From NCBI GenBank assembly GCA_910579745.1, contig CAJTVH010000047.1:1-23785 (forward strand): a stretch of 23,785 nucleotides of DNA, in the 5' to 3' direction. The stretch is from an uncultured Clostridia bacterium (GTDB taxonomy: Bacteria > Bacillota > Clostridia > Lachnospirales > CAG-274). The translations under genes and the position numbers were made by a program. Shown one piece after another: positions 1-7,208 of this stretch; within the stretch, counting starts at the first letter, position 1, and each line of letters begins with the position of its first letter. A model generated the notes under the pieces. That model saw nothing but the letters and a program-made list of their open reading frames with translations. It was not told the DNA's origin and did not search any database.

Positions 1-1
1 T

Positions 2-511
2 TTTATAAAAAAGTACGGTAACAAGTTTTACTCTATAGAGGATTTGTATGGGACAGCGGCGGAAGGCTTGATGAAAGCCGTAAGAAGTTATAAAGAGGAC
101 AAAGGCTGTAAGTTTAAGACCTTCGCTTTCATGTGTATGAGAAAACATTTTATATCGGTACTTGAGAAAACAAGAAGAATAAAAAGAGGCTCTATGACTG
201 AGACGATTAGCCTTGACGCTCCTTTAAGAGACAGTGAGGATTTATCTTTAGGGGATTTGCTTGAGGAGGAAGTATTAGAGAACAGGGAAGAGATTATTAA
301 TTACAATAAAGCGATGGAATTGCTTCGGTTACATCTCACGAAAAAGGAATATAGAATACTTGAGCTGGTTATTAGCGGATACAGCGACGGGGAAATCTCA
401 GACATAATGGGCATATCCCATAGGGAAATTTCAGATGTTCGTTTAAATTTTAAGTTTAACTCGAAAATAATACATATTTGTATGACGCTTGATATAAAAA
501 CGGTAAAGTAA
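2..511 (+). CDS. RNA polymerase sigma factor, SigH-like (5' end outside window)
   Basis: Open reading frame already open at the left edge, so the N-terminus is missing. A TTG at 44 could be taken as a start, but the upstream codons (reading ...KKYGNKFYSIEDLYGTAAEG) continue a sigma region 2 helix, so I treat it as partial. Seen: region 2-like AAEGLMKAVRSYKEDKG followed by FKTFAFMCMRKHF (region 2.3/2.4), the SLDAPL segment typical of SigH-type factors, an acidic linker, then region 4 with LTKKEYRILELVISGYSDGE and a helix-turn-helix near GISHREISDVR. Expected role: bind host core RNA polymerase and direct it to phage promoters. It is followed after about 30 bp by the DUF262 gene and is probably cotranscribed. 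The last 20 residues look less sigma-like. Family assignment is confident; promoter specificity is unknown. Confidence 0.82.
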   Translation, partial: FIKKYGNKFYSIEDLYGTAAEGLMKAVRSYKEDKGCKFKTFAFMCMRKHFISVLEKTRRIKRGSMTETISLDAPLRDSEDLSLGDLLEEEVLENREEIINYNKAMELLRLHLTKKEYRILELVISGYSDGEISDIMGISHREISDVRLNFKFNSKIIHICMTLDIKTVK

Positions 512-543
512 AGTGTGAGAAGTTATAAGGAGGATATGTACCT

Positions 544-2268
544 ATGAATAGAAATAATATCAGAAGAGGACTGTTAAGCGTAAGGGACTTGGTAGACAAT
601 TACGTGGGAGAGGATGATGACGAGAAAATATTTTTTGATATGAACTCTCAGAGGGAGGAAAGTCAATGGAGCTCTGAGTGGAAAAGCGATTTAATTCACT
701 CTGTGCTTCAAGGGTATTATATACCAGAGGTACATATCGTGAAAACAGGAACCCGTCATATAAAAGAGATGTCTGTGTTTGAGGGAAAACAAAGGCTTAC
801 CACTATTATTGAGTATGTTTTAGGGCTGTTTCCATTAGCGAAAACCACAATGCCTGTTAAGTTAAAAACATATATGTTAGATGAACATGGTAATTGTGTT
901 TACGACGAGTCGAACAATAAAGTTTTTGTTGAGGAAGAGTATGATATAGCGGGTAAAAAATACGCTGATTTACCTAAAAGAATACAAAATAAGCTGATAC
1001 GTTTTGAACTTACAACCGTGATGTATTTTGATTTTAATGATGAGCAAATAGCTATTCAAATGGAAAGGCTGAACCGCCAGAAAAGATTTAACGGAACACA
1101 GACGGCTAAAGTTAAAATAGGAGAGTTAAAAGCCTCTTACATAAATAACATAACAAAAAACGATTTCTTCGATAACCGTATTTTCTTGACTTCCGCTAAG
1201 AAAAAGGCGGACGAGCTGTCAAAAATAGTTTTTCAGAGTCTTATGGTTTACACTGGAAACATGACAGCTTTAAATAACGGTAATATTGAGAAATTCGCTA
1301 AAAATCACCCTGAAAAGTTTGACAAGTCTGTTTTGAACAAGATAAACGATATTTTAAGCGATTTGGACACATTAATTCCAAACAATGAGGAAGTGAACAA
1401 AAGTCTTACTTCCGTAAATATACCGATTTTAGTATTCAATTATGACAAGTATGAACAAATGCTTGAGAATGAGGAAATTACGAGAGATGAATACAAGGAG
1501 TTCTTAAAATATTGGTTTGAGAAGGTAATTTTCTCACCGAGATATACACAGTATATCGGAGGTACGCCGACAAACAAAACTTATGTGGAAGGAAGAATAA
1601 ATATTATAGAGGAAGAGTTAATTAAGTTTATCGCGGGCATTCGCGACGCGGAGAGTATTGAGAGTGAGACGGAAGACAGCCAGCGAGAGGAGTCCCTTGT
1701 TGATGGTAACGTTATGGAGGGAGTTCCCGCGAATAACGCTGACGTGAGAATAACTTACATGGGCAAGGCCGCTTCCGAGAATATAAATGTTCCTATTATT
1801 AAGAAAGAAAAAAATAATTTTATTGAGGATTATTTAAGGTTAAAGAGCGGTAACGTTTCGGAGAAAACAGCTTTAAAAGCGCTGCGGGCTGTTATGGCGG
1901 CGAAGGGTTACATAATAAACAACGCTGACAATAAAGAGAACTTAATTAATTACTTAAACACGTTCTCAAACAGCAGGAAAAAGGAATTTATTAAACAAAG
2001 CAAGGAATCGATTTCTAAAATTGATTTTAAAAATATTGACAGCGTTGTGGCCGCTCAGGTTGTGAAATTGTATGAGTGTATAAAATCCAACGATATAAAA
2101 TCAAAAAATGAGATTAAATTTAATAAATGGTTAAGTGGCTTACATAACGACCGTAAATACAAAGAAATGATTTCTGAGTTAGATTACTTGGAGGGTAAGC
2201 AGGAACAAGGGTATAAATATTTATACGACGCTTTTTTAAGATACTCAATTTTACATGGAGCTAAATGA
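544..2268 (+). CDS. DUF262 (GmrSD/ParB-like N-terminal) protein
   Basis: 574 residues, ATG start with an ideal SD (AAGGAGG, about 8 nt upstream). The N-terminal third has DUF262 landmarks: NSQREESQW (about 34-42), DLIHSVLQGYYIPEV (49-63), and EGKQR at 80-84 in the place of the family's DGQQR motif, followed by LTTIIEYVLG; later MERLNRQKRF resembles the family's FERLN block. DUF262 is a ParB/Srx-fold domain found in GmrS-type nucleotide-dependent restriction enzymes and in many phage proteins; the motif residues are linked to NTP or phosphodiester chemistry. The C-terminal 200 residues are lysine-rich and helical, with no HNH motif seen, so a nuclease of the GmrSD fusion type is not supported. 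It may be a phage DNA-processing or anti-host protein; the exact role is unknown. Confidence 0.78.
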   Translation: MNRNNIRRGLLSVRDLVDNYVGEDDDEKIFFDMNSQREESQWSSEWKSDLIHSVLQGYYIPEVHIVKTGTRHIKEMSVFEGKQRLTTIIEYVLGLFPLAKTTMPVKLKTYMLDEHGNCVYDESNNKVFVEEEYDIAGKKYADLPKRIQNKLIRFELTTVMYFDFNDEQIAIQMERLNRQKRFNGTQTAKVKIGELKASYINNITKNDFFDNRIFLTSAKKKADELSKIVFQSLMVYTGNMTALNNGNIEKFAKNHPEKFDKSVLNKINDILSDLDTLIPNNEEVNKSLTSVNIPILVFNYDKYEQMLENEEITRDEYKEFLKYWFEKVIFSPRYTQYIGGTPTNKTYVEGRINIIEEELIKFIAGIRDAESIESETEDSQREESLVDGNVMEGVPANNADVRITYMGKAASENINVPIIKKEKNNFIEDYLRLKSGNVSEKTALKALRAVMAAKGYIINNADNKENLINYLNTFSNSRKKEFIKQSKESISKIDFKNIDSVVAAQVVKLYECIKSNDIKSKNEIKFNKWLSGLHNDRKYKEMISELDYLEGKQEQGYKYLYDAFLRYSILHGAK

Positions 2269-2282
2269 AAATATGGAAACAT

Positions 2283-2385
2283 TACAGCAATTCCGATATA
2301 GATAGAAAAAAATATTTTATCAACTTTTCAAAATGAGATTAGTATAAGATATTTTCTTTTCTCCATCTATTTTTAAATTGCTGTA
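2283..2385 (+). repeat. Long imperfect inverted repeat in a 133-bp intergenic gap
   Basis: TACAGCAATT at 2283-2292 is the exact reverse complement of AATTGCTGTA at 2376-2385. Continuing inward, ATAGAT (2298-2303) pairs with ATCTAT (2365-2370) across a symmetric 5/5 internal loop, and AAAATAT (2309-2315) can pair with ATATTTT (2349-2355). The whole gap between the DUF262 gene and the next small gene can therefore fold into one long AT-rich stem. No U-tract follows it on the + strand, and the SD of the next gene follows the right arm directly, so it is not a simple terminator. It could be an mRNA-processing or stability element or the remnant of a small mobile element. Confidence 0.6.
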
Positions 2386-2401
2386 AAAAAGGAGGGCGAA
2401 A

Positions 2402-2485
2402 ATGTTTGTGATTTACACGGATTGGGCGGCGGTAAGTGTGATTTTGGGAATAGTGTTTTTATTTTGTTTGGGGAGAAGGTTATAA
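2402..2485 (+). CDS. Tiny single-pass membrane peptide (27 aa)
   Basis: ATG start with a strong SD (AGGAGGG, about 5 nt upstream) directly after the long inverted repeat. The 27 residues begin MFVIYTDWAAV, continue with a hydrophobic stretch SVILGIVFLFCL and end GRRL, consistent with a single membrane-spanning helix with a positive C-terminal end in the cytoplasm. No family recognised. The SD, compact spacing to the next gene (25 bp) and the membrane-like composition support real translation, but a peptide this short could arise by chance. Comparable one-helix phage peptides include toxin-like and lysis-timing proteins; nothing specific links this one to such a job. Confidence 0.5.
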   Translation: MFVIYTDWAAVSVILGIVFLFCLGRRL

Positions 2486-2510
2486 GGTTAAAAAATGTAG
2501 GAGGGGTTAA

Positions 2511-2930
2511 ATGGAAAATGAGAGACATCTAAGTGAGGGAATTGATAATTTCCTGACTTTTCTAAGAGATGTTGAGCAGACACGGAGCGTTTTTTTATCT
2601 ATTGAGCGGGACGCTGATAATGAGACACAGGATATATTACATATTATCGAGCTTAAAGAAGTTAATCAAACGGAGATTGACACTTTATATGACAAATTAA
2701 AGGAGATAAGACGCAAAAGGAGAAAGGCTAAAGAGTATATTCTTCAAACAGCCTCTATAATTGATTGGATAGATAAGAATAGGAATGTTATAAAAGGAAT
2801 TGAGACATTGCTTGGTGACATTAGAAAAGCCGAGAGGCATAGTCAAAACAAAATTTTTACTCCTAAGACGGAGATATTTGATGAGATATTTAAAAGGGAA
2901 AGCGAGGGGGAAATAATTTCTCTTTTCTAA
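2511..2930 (+). CDS. Hypothetical helical, charged protein (139 aa)
   Basis: ATG start with SD GGAGGGG about 4 nt upstream. The protein is strongly charged and predicted helical; the central stretch, around residues 45-85, has heptad-like spacing and contains KEIRRKRRKAKE, suggesting a coiled coil with a basic patch that might touch nucleic acid. No catalytic motif, no cysteines and no membrane segment are seen. It lies between a tiny membrane peptide and the ORF6N-family gene in the accessory region. I do not recognise the family. Confidence 0.7.
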   Translation: MENERHLSEGIDNFLTFLRDVEQTRSVFLSIERDADNETQDILHIIELKEVNQTEIDTLYDKLKEIRRKRRKAKEYILQTASIIDWIDKNRNVIKGIETLLGDIRKAERHSQNKIFTPKTEIFDEIFKRESEGEIISLF

Positions 2931-2993
2931 AAATGATAATTTATATGAGAAATAAAAAACGAGGAAAATAAATAAAAAGAAAGGTTGGATTGA

Positions 2994-3818
2994 ATGGAGA
3001 AAATAACGTTAGGCGGTAAACAAAATTTCATGGGGAAGAGAAATTCCCGTTGTGTACGGCGGTTTTGGCAAGGGCAAGAAGTGTGTTTCTGATAAAACTG
3101 TTTCGGAGATACATAAAATCACAACCAGTGATATAAGAAAGGCTATAAACAGAAACATTGTAAGATTTAAAGAATATGTTGATTTTATCGACCTGAAAAG
3201 GTCGTCACGGAATGACGACCTAATATCGTCATTAGGTTATAGTAAACAACAAGTTATTCAAGCGGAACACATTTACATACTGTCTGAAAGAGGCTACGCC
3301 AAATTAATCAAAATAATGGACACAGACTTAGCGTGGGAAGTACACGATAAATTGATTGATGAGTATTTTCAGATGAGGGAAGAAAAGGAAATAAAATTTA
3401 ACGAGCTCTCGCCTATGCTGCGGACACTTATTAATTTGGAGCTGAGACAAAAAGAGCAAGAGAGCAAAATTAACGCTATAGGCGAAAAAGTTGAGAGCAT
3501 TAAAGACGTTGTCGCTCTTAGCCCTAACAATTGGAGAAAAGAGACGGCGAATCTTATTAATAAAGCGGCTTGAGATTAGGCGGATATGAGTATATAAAAC
3601 CTATAAGAGCGGAGATATATAAACTTCTTAGCGGCAGAATGGTTGTTAGGCTTAACACAAGATTGTCTAATAAAAAGAAAACTTTCGCTTTAAACGGAGT
3701 GTCTAAAACTAAAATTGATGAGCTTAATTATCTTGATGTTATAGCGGACGATAAAAAACTTATAGAGGGATATGTCGCTATTGTTAAGGAAATAACCGTT
3801 AAATACGGAGTGTGTTAA
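2994..3818 (+). pseudogene. ORF6N-domain antirepressor-like gene split by two compensating frameshifts
   Basis: Three consecutive frame segments together give one ORF6N-type protein. Segment 1 starts at ATG 2994 with GAAAGG about 9 nt upstream and reads MEKITLGGKQNFMG. After about position 3035 the family sequence continues one frame over (REIPVVYGGFGKGKK, EIHKI, FKEYVDFIDLK, YILSERGYAKL, LAWEVHDKL). That frame stops at 3573 just after LSPNNWRKETANLINKAA. The conserved C-terminal part (GGYEYIKPIRAEIYKLL, SNKKKTFALNGVSKTK, NYLDVIADDKKLIEGY) resumes in the original frame and stops at 3818. One extra base near 3030-3040 and one missing base near 3568 explain it. ORF6N proteins are phage regulators related to KilA-N/Ant antirepressors. 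The GTG at 3052 lacks an SD. Alternatives: recent inactivation, a sequence error or recoding; only the last would make full-length protein. Confidence 0.8.
3189..3237 (+). other. Three overlapping, mutually exclusive hairpins inside the ORF6N gene
   Basis: H1: CGACCT (3189-3194), GAAA loop, AGGTCG (3199-3204). H2: AGGTCGTCA (3199-3207), loop CGGAA, TGACGACCT (3213-3221), 9 perfect pairs. H3: ACCTAAT (3218-3224), loop ATCGTC, ATTAGGT (3231-3237). H1 and H2 share the AGGTCG strand and H2 and H3 share ACCT, so forming one excludes its neighbour. All pairings are perfect. This is seen directly; any regulatory role is inference. Confidence 0.6.
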
Positions 3819-3846
3819 AAAATATAATTTTATTGGGGGGTTGATT

Positions 3847-4056
3847 TTGGCGGTTTTTTTAATTATGAGCTATGTACTAAGCGTTTCTTCAAATATTGGA
3901 ATGTTTATTTGGTTTTTTCTGTACGAGGGATATTTTAAAAAAAGAGTATTTAGAGGCGAAAAGATACTGTATGTTAAAAAAGGCTATAAGAAAAAAATAC
4001 TCAAAAGCCGCGCTAACTCAAGATTGGGGGCTGGGGAAAGAGAAATAGAGAAATAA
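3847..4056 (+). CDS. Small membrane protein (about 69 aa)
   Basis: SD GGGGGG at 3835-3840. TTG at 3847 (6 nt away) is a better start than TTG at 3841, which abuts the SD; ATT at 3844 is also possible. The N-terminal 30 residues form one long hydrophobic segment (AVFLIMSYVLS ... IGMFIWFFLYEGYF), followed by a strongly basic tail (KKGYKKKILKSRANSR). This fits an N-terminally anchored protein with a cytoplasmic basic tail. No family recognised. It follows the broken ORF6N gene by 28 bp and precedes a sigma-like gene. Confidence 0.55.
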   Translation: MAVFLIMSYVLSVSSNIGMFIWFFLYEGYFKKRVFRGEKILYVKKGYKKKILKSRANSRLGAGEREIEK

Positions 4057-4118
4057 TATTATGTGATGTGTTTACAATTCTCTTAATTAAGGAAAGGAAG
4101 ATAAATTTTATATGAAGT

Positions 4119-4125
4119 GGGGTGA
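4119..4125 (+). promoter_or_regulatory. SD site supporting an ATT start at 4131
   Basis: GGGGTGA matches the GGTGA end of the Firmicutes SD consensus and lies 5 nt before ATT 4131. The only conventional in-frame start, GTG at 4122, lies inside the SD itself and has no SD of its own at normal spacing. Confidence 0.5.
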
Positions 4126-4130
4126 TAAAG

Positions 4131-4670
4131 ATTTTAAAAAAACTGACGGAGGAGCGGCGGCGATTGGTCGAGGGAAATCATAACCTGATTTACTCTTTTT
4201 TGAACTCTCACAAATTATCGGTTGACGAGTGGTATGACGTGGCGGCGATAGGACTGTGCAAAGCCGGTTTAACTTACATGCCTGATAAGGGTTATAGATT
4301 TTCTTCTTACGCTTACCGTGTAATGACTAACGAGGTTAGGGCGGAAATGAGGAAGTTAAACAGCGAACGGCTGATCACTGGTAAAGAGAGTGTATCCTAT
4401 GACGCTTTTATGCGGGTTGATGATAAAGGAAAATTAACTTTTATGGACACTCTTGAGAATGTTTATCATAATACTGAGAATGAGGCTATAGTAAATATAA
4501 CCTTTTCAAATTTTATGGAAAACATTAAAAATGAAAAAGAGATTAAGATTATCAAATTACTCGCGAACGGATATAAACAAGAAGAAGCGGCTAAAATTAT
4601 GGGGTGCTCGCAGGCTGCAGTCTCAAGAGTGAAAAAACGGTTTATAAAACTGTTTGACAAAAGCGTTTAA
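4131..4670 (+). CDS. RNA polymerase sigma-70 family factor (second sigma)
   Basis: About 180 residues. After the start come LTEERRRLVEGNHNLIYSFL (region 2.1-like), YDVAAIGLCKAGLTYMPDKGYRFSSYAYRVMTNEVRAEMR (region 2.2-2.4), a diverged linker with MDTLENV, and a C-terminal region 4 with IIKLLANGYKQEEAAKIMG, a helix-turn-helix (GCSQAAVSRVKKRF). This is the architecture of small alternative sigma factors of Firmicutes phages. I favour ATT 4131 as the start because of SD spacing; GTG 4122 would add three residues. A different out-of-frame ATG at 4112 opens only a short frame. It should recruit host RNA polymerase to a second class of phage promoters. It differs in sequence from the factor at the left edge, so the two are not recent duplicates. 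Confidence 0.82.
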   Translation: MLKKLTEERRRLVEGNHNLIYSFLNSHKLSVDEWYDVAAIGLCKAGLTYMPDKGYRFSSYAYRVMTNEVRAEMRKLNSERLITGKESVSYDAFMRVDDKGKLTFMDTLENVYHNTENEAIVNITFSNFMENIKNEKEIKIIKLLANGYKQEEAAKIMGCSQAAVSRVKKRFIKLFDKSV

Positions 4671-4680
4671 GGAATATTAA

Positions 4681-4687
4681 AAGGGGG
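4681..4687 (+). promoter_or_regulatory. SD site deciding an ATT start at 4696
   Basis: AAGGGGG lies 8 nt before ATT 4696. An in-frame TAA at 4690-4692 rules out anything further upstream. The first conventional start, TTG 4711, lies 23 nt from this SD, too far for normal initiation. Confidence 0.6.
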
Positions 4688-4695
4688 TATAAAAA

Positions 4696-5238
4696 ATTAA
4701 CAAAGGATATTTGACTTGTGACAAAACCTCCGCTGGCGATGAGGTTTTCACACCGTTTTACGCCGTTGACCCATTATTAAAATATATACCTAAAGACAAT
4801 ATTATTTGGTGTCCGTTTGACGGGGTGTGGTCGGCTTTTTATCAAACTTTTAAAAACAACGGCTATAAAGTTATAAGGAGTGATATAGAGAATGGGCAGG
4901 ACTTTTTTAAATATGAGCCTGACAGTCACTATGACATAATTGTGTCAAATCCGCCGTTTAGTAAAAAAGATAAAGTATTAAACAGATTGGATAAGCTTAG
5001 TAAGCCGTTCGCTGTTTTACTCCCAATAGCCAGTCTGCAAGGCAAAAAGAGATATGAGATATTTAAAAAAGGCGTACAGCTTTTGGTGTTTGACGCGAGA
5101 ATAGATTATCACACAAATTTTAATTTTGATACATACACAAAAGGTAATCATTTTGGAAGCGCTTATTTTTGCAGGAACGTATTGCCGAGAGACTTGATTT
5201 TTGAGAAACTTGTTAAATATGAGAAAGCGTTAATTTAA
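4696..5238 (+). CDS. Small NPPF-motif adenine methyltransferase-like protein (copy 1)
   Basis: 180 residues from ATT 4696. Aligned from that start, TSAGDEVFTP at residues 11-20 falls exactly opposite KGANDECVTL at the same positions of the paralogue at 19936, which starts at ATG; this supports the ATT start. Shared blocks are YAVxPxxKYI, WCPFD, a DIENGQDFF segment and IIVSNPPF. NPPF is the catalytic motif IV of N6-adenine and related N-methyltransferases. A glycine-rich SAM motif I is not obvious; WCPFD may stand in its place. Length is short for a DNA methyltransferase and no target-recognition domain is visible. It may methylate DNA or RNA, or be an inactive relative. It lies just before the C5 methyltransferase. 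Confidence 0.68.
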   Translation: MNKGYLTCDKTSAGDEVFTPFYAVDPLLKYIPKDNIIWCPFDGVWSAFYQTFKNNGYKVIRSDIENGQDFFKYEPDSHYDIIVSNPPFSKKDKVLNRLDKLSKPFAVLLPIASLQGKKRYEIFKKGVQLLVFDARIDYHTNFNFDTYTKGNHFGSAYFCRNVLPRDLIFEKLVKYEKALI

Positions 5239-5256
5239 TCAAAAAATAAAAAAAGG

Positions 5257-5264
5257 ATAGGAGG
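5257..5264 (+). promoter_or_regulatory. Strong SD far upstream of the cytosine methyltransferase start
   Basis: ATAGGAGG is 9 nt from TTG 5274 but 49 nt from TTG 5314, the first start in the methyltransferase frame. Either a leader frame starts at 5274, the gene is frameshifted near its start, or the intervening palindromes fold and bring SD and start together. Confidence 0.55.
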
Positions 5265-5273
5265 AAAAGAGGT

Positions 5274-5302
5274 TTGTCCGGACAAGTAAAGACGTCTTTA
5301 CT
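5274..5302 (+). repeat. Two abutting perfect palindromes before the cytosine methyltransferase
   Basis: TTGTCCGGACAA (5274-5285, 12 bp, contains CCGG) is followed without a gap by AGTAAAGACGTCTTTACT (5285-5302, 18 bp perfect, contains GACGTC); the two share one base. Both are self-complementary with no mismatches. They sit between the strong SD and the methyltransferase reading frame. Possible roles are an operator for autoregulation, methylation-target sites or RNA hairpins. Confidence 0.75.
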
Positions 5303-5313
5303 CCAAAAAGAAT

Positions 5314-6897
5314 TTGAGAGAGAAAATAAAATTAAAAATGGTGTCCGTGTTCAGCGGTGTTGGCATGCAGGAAAGAGGTATTATAAATAGTGATTTATTT
5401 GACGTTGACGTTTTAGCCACGTCGGATATTGATAAAGAGGCTATCGTGAGCTATGCGGCTGTTCATAACGGTTTAAACAGGAAAATGATTGAGGAATATT
5501 CTTGTTACCCGTCCAGAGAGGAGATGGCGGAGGAATTAAAATCAAAAAATATAGGATATGACTTTAAGAAAGAGAAAATATATGACTGGGGCAGGCTGTC
5601 GAGGCGAAAAGACAAAAGCCTTGAGAAATATTGGCTGGCTGACAGGTTGTCCGGCAATATGGGAGATGTTAGGGTAATAAAAAGTTTGCCAAAGTGTGAT
5701 TTGCTCACTTTTTCCTTTCCCTGTCAGTCAATATCAATAGCGGGCAGACAGGAGGGTATTATAGAGGGTAAAACCAGAAGCGGCCTTGTCTATGAGATAG
5801 TAAGGCTGATAAAGGAAGCGAAAGAGAGTAATACGCTGCCCAAATACTTACTTCTTGAGAATGTGGCGGCTTTAATTAGCAAGAAGTTTATCGGTGATTT
5901 CGACAACCTTAATACTTTTTTTGACGAAATGGGTTATAACGTGTATTGGTCTTTGATTAACGGCAAAGACTGCGGGGTTCCTCAAAATAGAAACCGCTGC
6001 TTCGCCGTGTATATAAGAAAAGATATTGACACAGGCAAATTCACTTTCCCGAAGCCATTTGATAATGGCGTGAGATTAAAAGATATTTTGGAGAGCGAGG
6101 TTGACGCGAGATATTATTTAAGCGATAAAGTAACAAGAAATTTTAAACTCTTCTCAAACGTTAAGGGGAGTGTTGTGAAAGCGGCTGGAACATTAAACCC
6201 CCAAAAGAATGTTCAAGATAAGGTAAGGGTTCTTGACACGAGCGGAATGTCACAAGGGTTAAGAGCCACGGACTATAAAAGTCCGGTTAAGATTTTATCA
6301 GCGGGTTTAAATGATGGTTGTCATGAGAACAAAATAGAGCAAATAGGAATTATACACAGCGGGAAAAGCGCATGGAAAAATCCACAGACAGGACGTGTTT
6401 ATTTATCAGCAGGATGTTCGCCTACGTTAATTTGTTGCGGCGGTGGCGGACGAGAACCTAAAATACTTGAATATACCGAAGCTATGAGAAAAGAGGAGAA
6501 AAGGAGTCAATTTCATATTAGAAAACTTACCCCTAAAGAATGTTGGAGATTGATGGGATTAAGCGATTCCGATTATGATAAAGCTTCTGATATTGGAGTG
6601 GCGGACACACATTTATATAAGCAAGCGGGAAATGGAATAATAACAAACTGCGTTGCGTTATTGGCTGAACATTTATATAAAGCTCAGTACGATGATACAT
6701 ATACCTGTACCGATGAAAAATTTTCAGTAACCGCGAGGGAAGCTGAGTTCTCCCGCGGGGATAAGTTAATATTAGCTGATACCTCGGAAGAAATACCGTG
6801 TAAAGAAACTTACATTGAGAGAAAATATAGAGAGTTTTATAAAAGGAATGGCTATATCCCTCAATTTTTTGTTCCGTATAACGGTTTTAATTTGTGA
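5314..6897 (+). CDS. DNA (cytosine-5) methyltransferase
   Basis: 527 residues in this frame, all the main C5-methyltransferase motifs in order: motif I VSVFSGVG (10-17) for SAM, motif II near ATSDIDKEA, motif IV FPCQS with catalytic Cys137, motif VI ENV (182-184), motif VIII QNRNR (224-228), and motif X near QAGNGIITNCVALLAEHL. The region between VIII and IX is the expected target-recognition part. Residues about 45-125 insert extra sequence between motifs II and IV, and about 80 residues extend past motif X, making it longer than a minimal enzyme of about 330-400. Methylates cytosine C5 in DNA, probably protecting phage DNA from host restriction. The start is uncertain: TTG 5314 has no SD, while TTG 5274 in another frame has a good one, so the N-terminus may be longer through a frameshift. 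Confidence 0.9.
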   Translation: MREKIKLKMVSVFSGVGMQERGIINSDLFDVDVLATSDIDKEAIVSYAAVHNGLNRKMIEEYSCYPSREEMAEELKSKNIGYDFKKEKIYDWGRLSRRKDKSLEKYWLADRLSGNMGDVRVIKSLPKCDLLTFSFPCQSISIAGRQEGIIEGKTRSGLVYEIVRLIKEAKESNTLPKYLLLENVAALISKKFIGDFDNLNTFFDEMGYNVYWSLINGKDCGVPQNRNRCFAVYIRKDIDTGKFTFPKPFDNGVRLKDILESEVDARYYLSDKVTRNFKLFSNVKGSVVKAAGTLNPQKNVQDKVRVLDTSGMSQGLRATDYKSPVKILSAGLNDGCHENKIEQIGIIHSGKSAWKNPQTGRVYLSAGCSPTLICCGGGGREPKILEYTEAMRKEEKRSQFHIRKLTPKECWRLMGLSDSDYDKASDIGVADTHLYKQAGNGIITNCVALLAEHLYKAQYDDTYTCTDEKFSVTAREAEFSRGDKLILADTSEEIPCKETYIERKYREFYKRNGYIPQFFVPYNGFNL

Positions 6898-6994
6898 GAT
6901 TGGAGATTAAAAATGTTTTAGTATGACACAGTTTAACCATTTTTAGAAGTATTCATATAGGAAAAATATATATTGAGGGGAGGTGTCGGTAACT

Positions 6995-7180
6995 TTGAGT
7001 AAAAAAACAAAAAAAGTATTTTACTGGTTAGCGGTAATTTTTAGCGTTATTATGTGCGCTCTAAATATAGCGAACGCGGCTATGTTAGGGGAAGAGACCC
7101 TAATAGTAACTTTGAGAGCGATAATGAGCGGCTTAATATTTTATCAGTCTGTTTATTATCTGTCAAAATTAAGAAAATAA
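6995..7180 (+). CDS. Small two-helix membrane protein (61 aa)
   Basis: SD AGGGGAGGTG at 6976-6985 points to TTG 6995 (9 nt) rather than to GTG 6983, which is inside the SD. Product: a lysine-rich N-terminus (SKKTKK), a hydrophobic segment (VFYWLAVIFSVIMCALNIANAAML), a short polar turn, a second amphipathic or hydrophobic segment (LRAIMSGLIFYQSVYYL) and a basic end (SKLRK). Two membrane passes with both ends positive and probably cytoplasmic. No family recognised. It lies between the methyltransferase and the replication block. Confidence 0.6.
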   Translation: MSKKTKKVFYWLAVIFSVIMCALNIANAAMLGEETLIVTLRAIMSGLIFYQSVYYLSKLRK

Positions 7181-7208
7181 AATATTTTACTTACAGGAGG
7201 ATTTTATT

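Noticed and set aside
3570..3818. Separate 82-aa gene starting at TTG 3570
   Set aside because: No SD, and its sequence is the conserved C-terminal part of the ORF6N protein that ends in the preceding frame; treated as one broken gene.
6909..6944. AAAAATG / CATTTTT inverted repeat after the cytosine methyltransferase, possible terminator
   Set aside because: Only 7 AT-rich pairs with a 22-nt loop and no U-tract; too weak to call.
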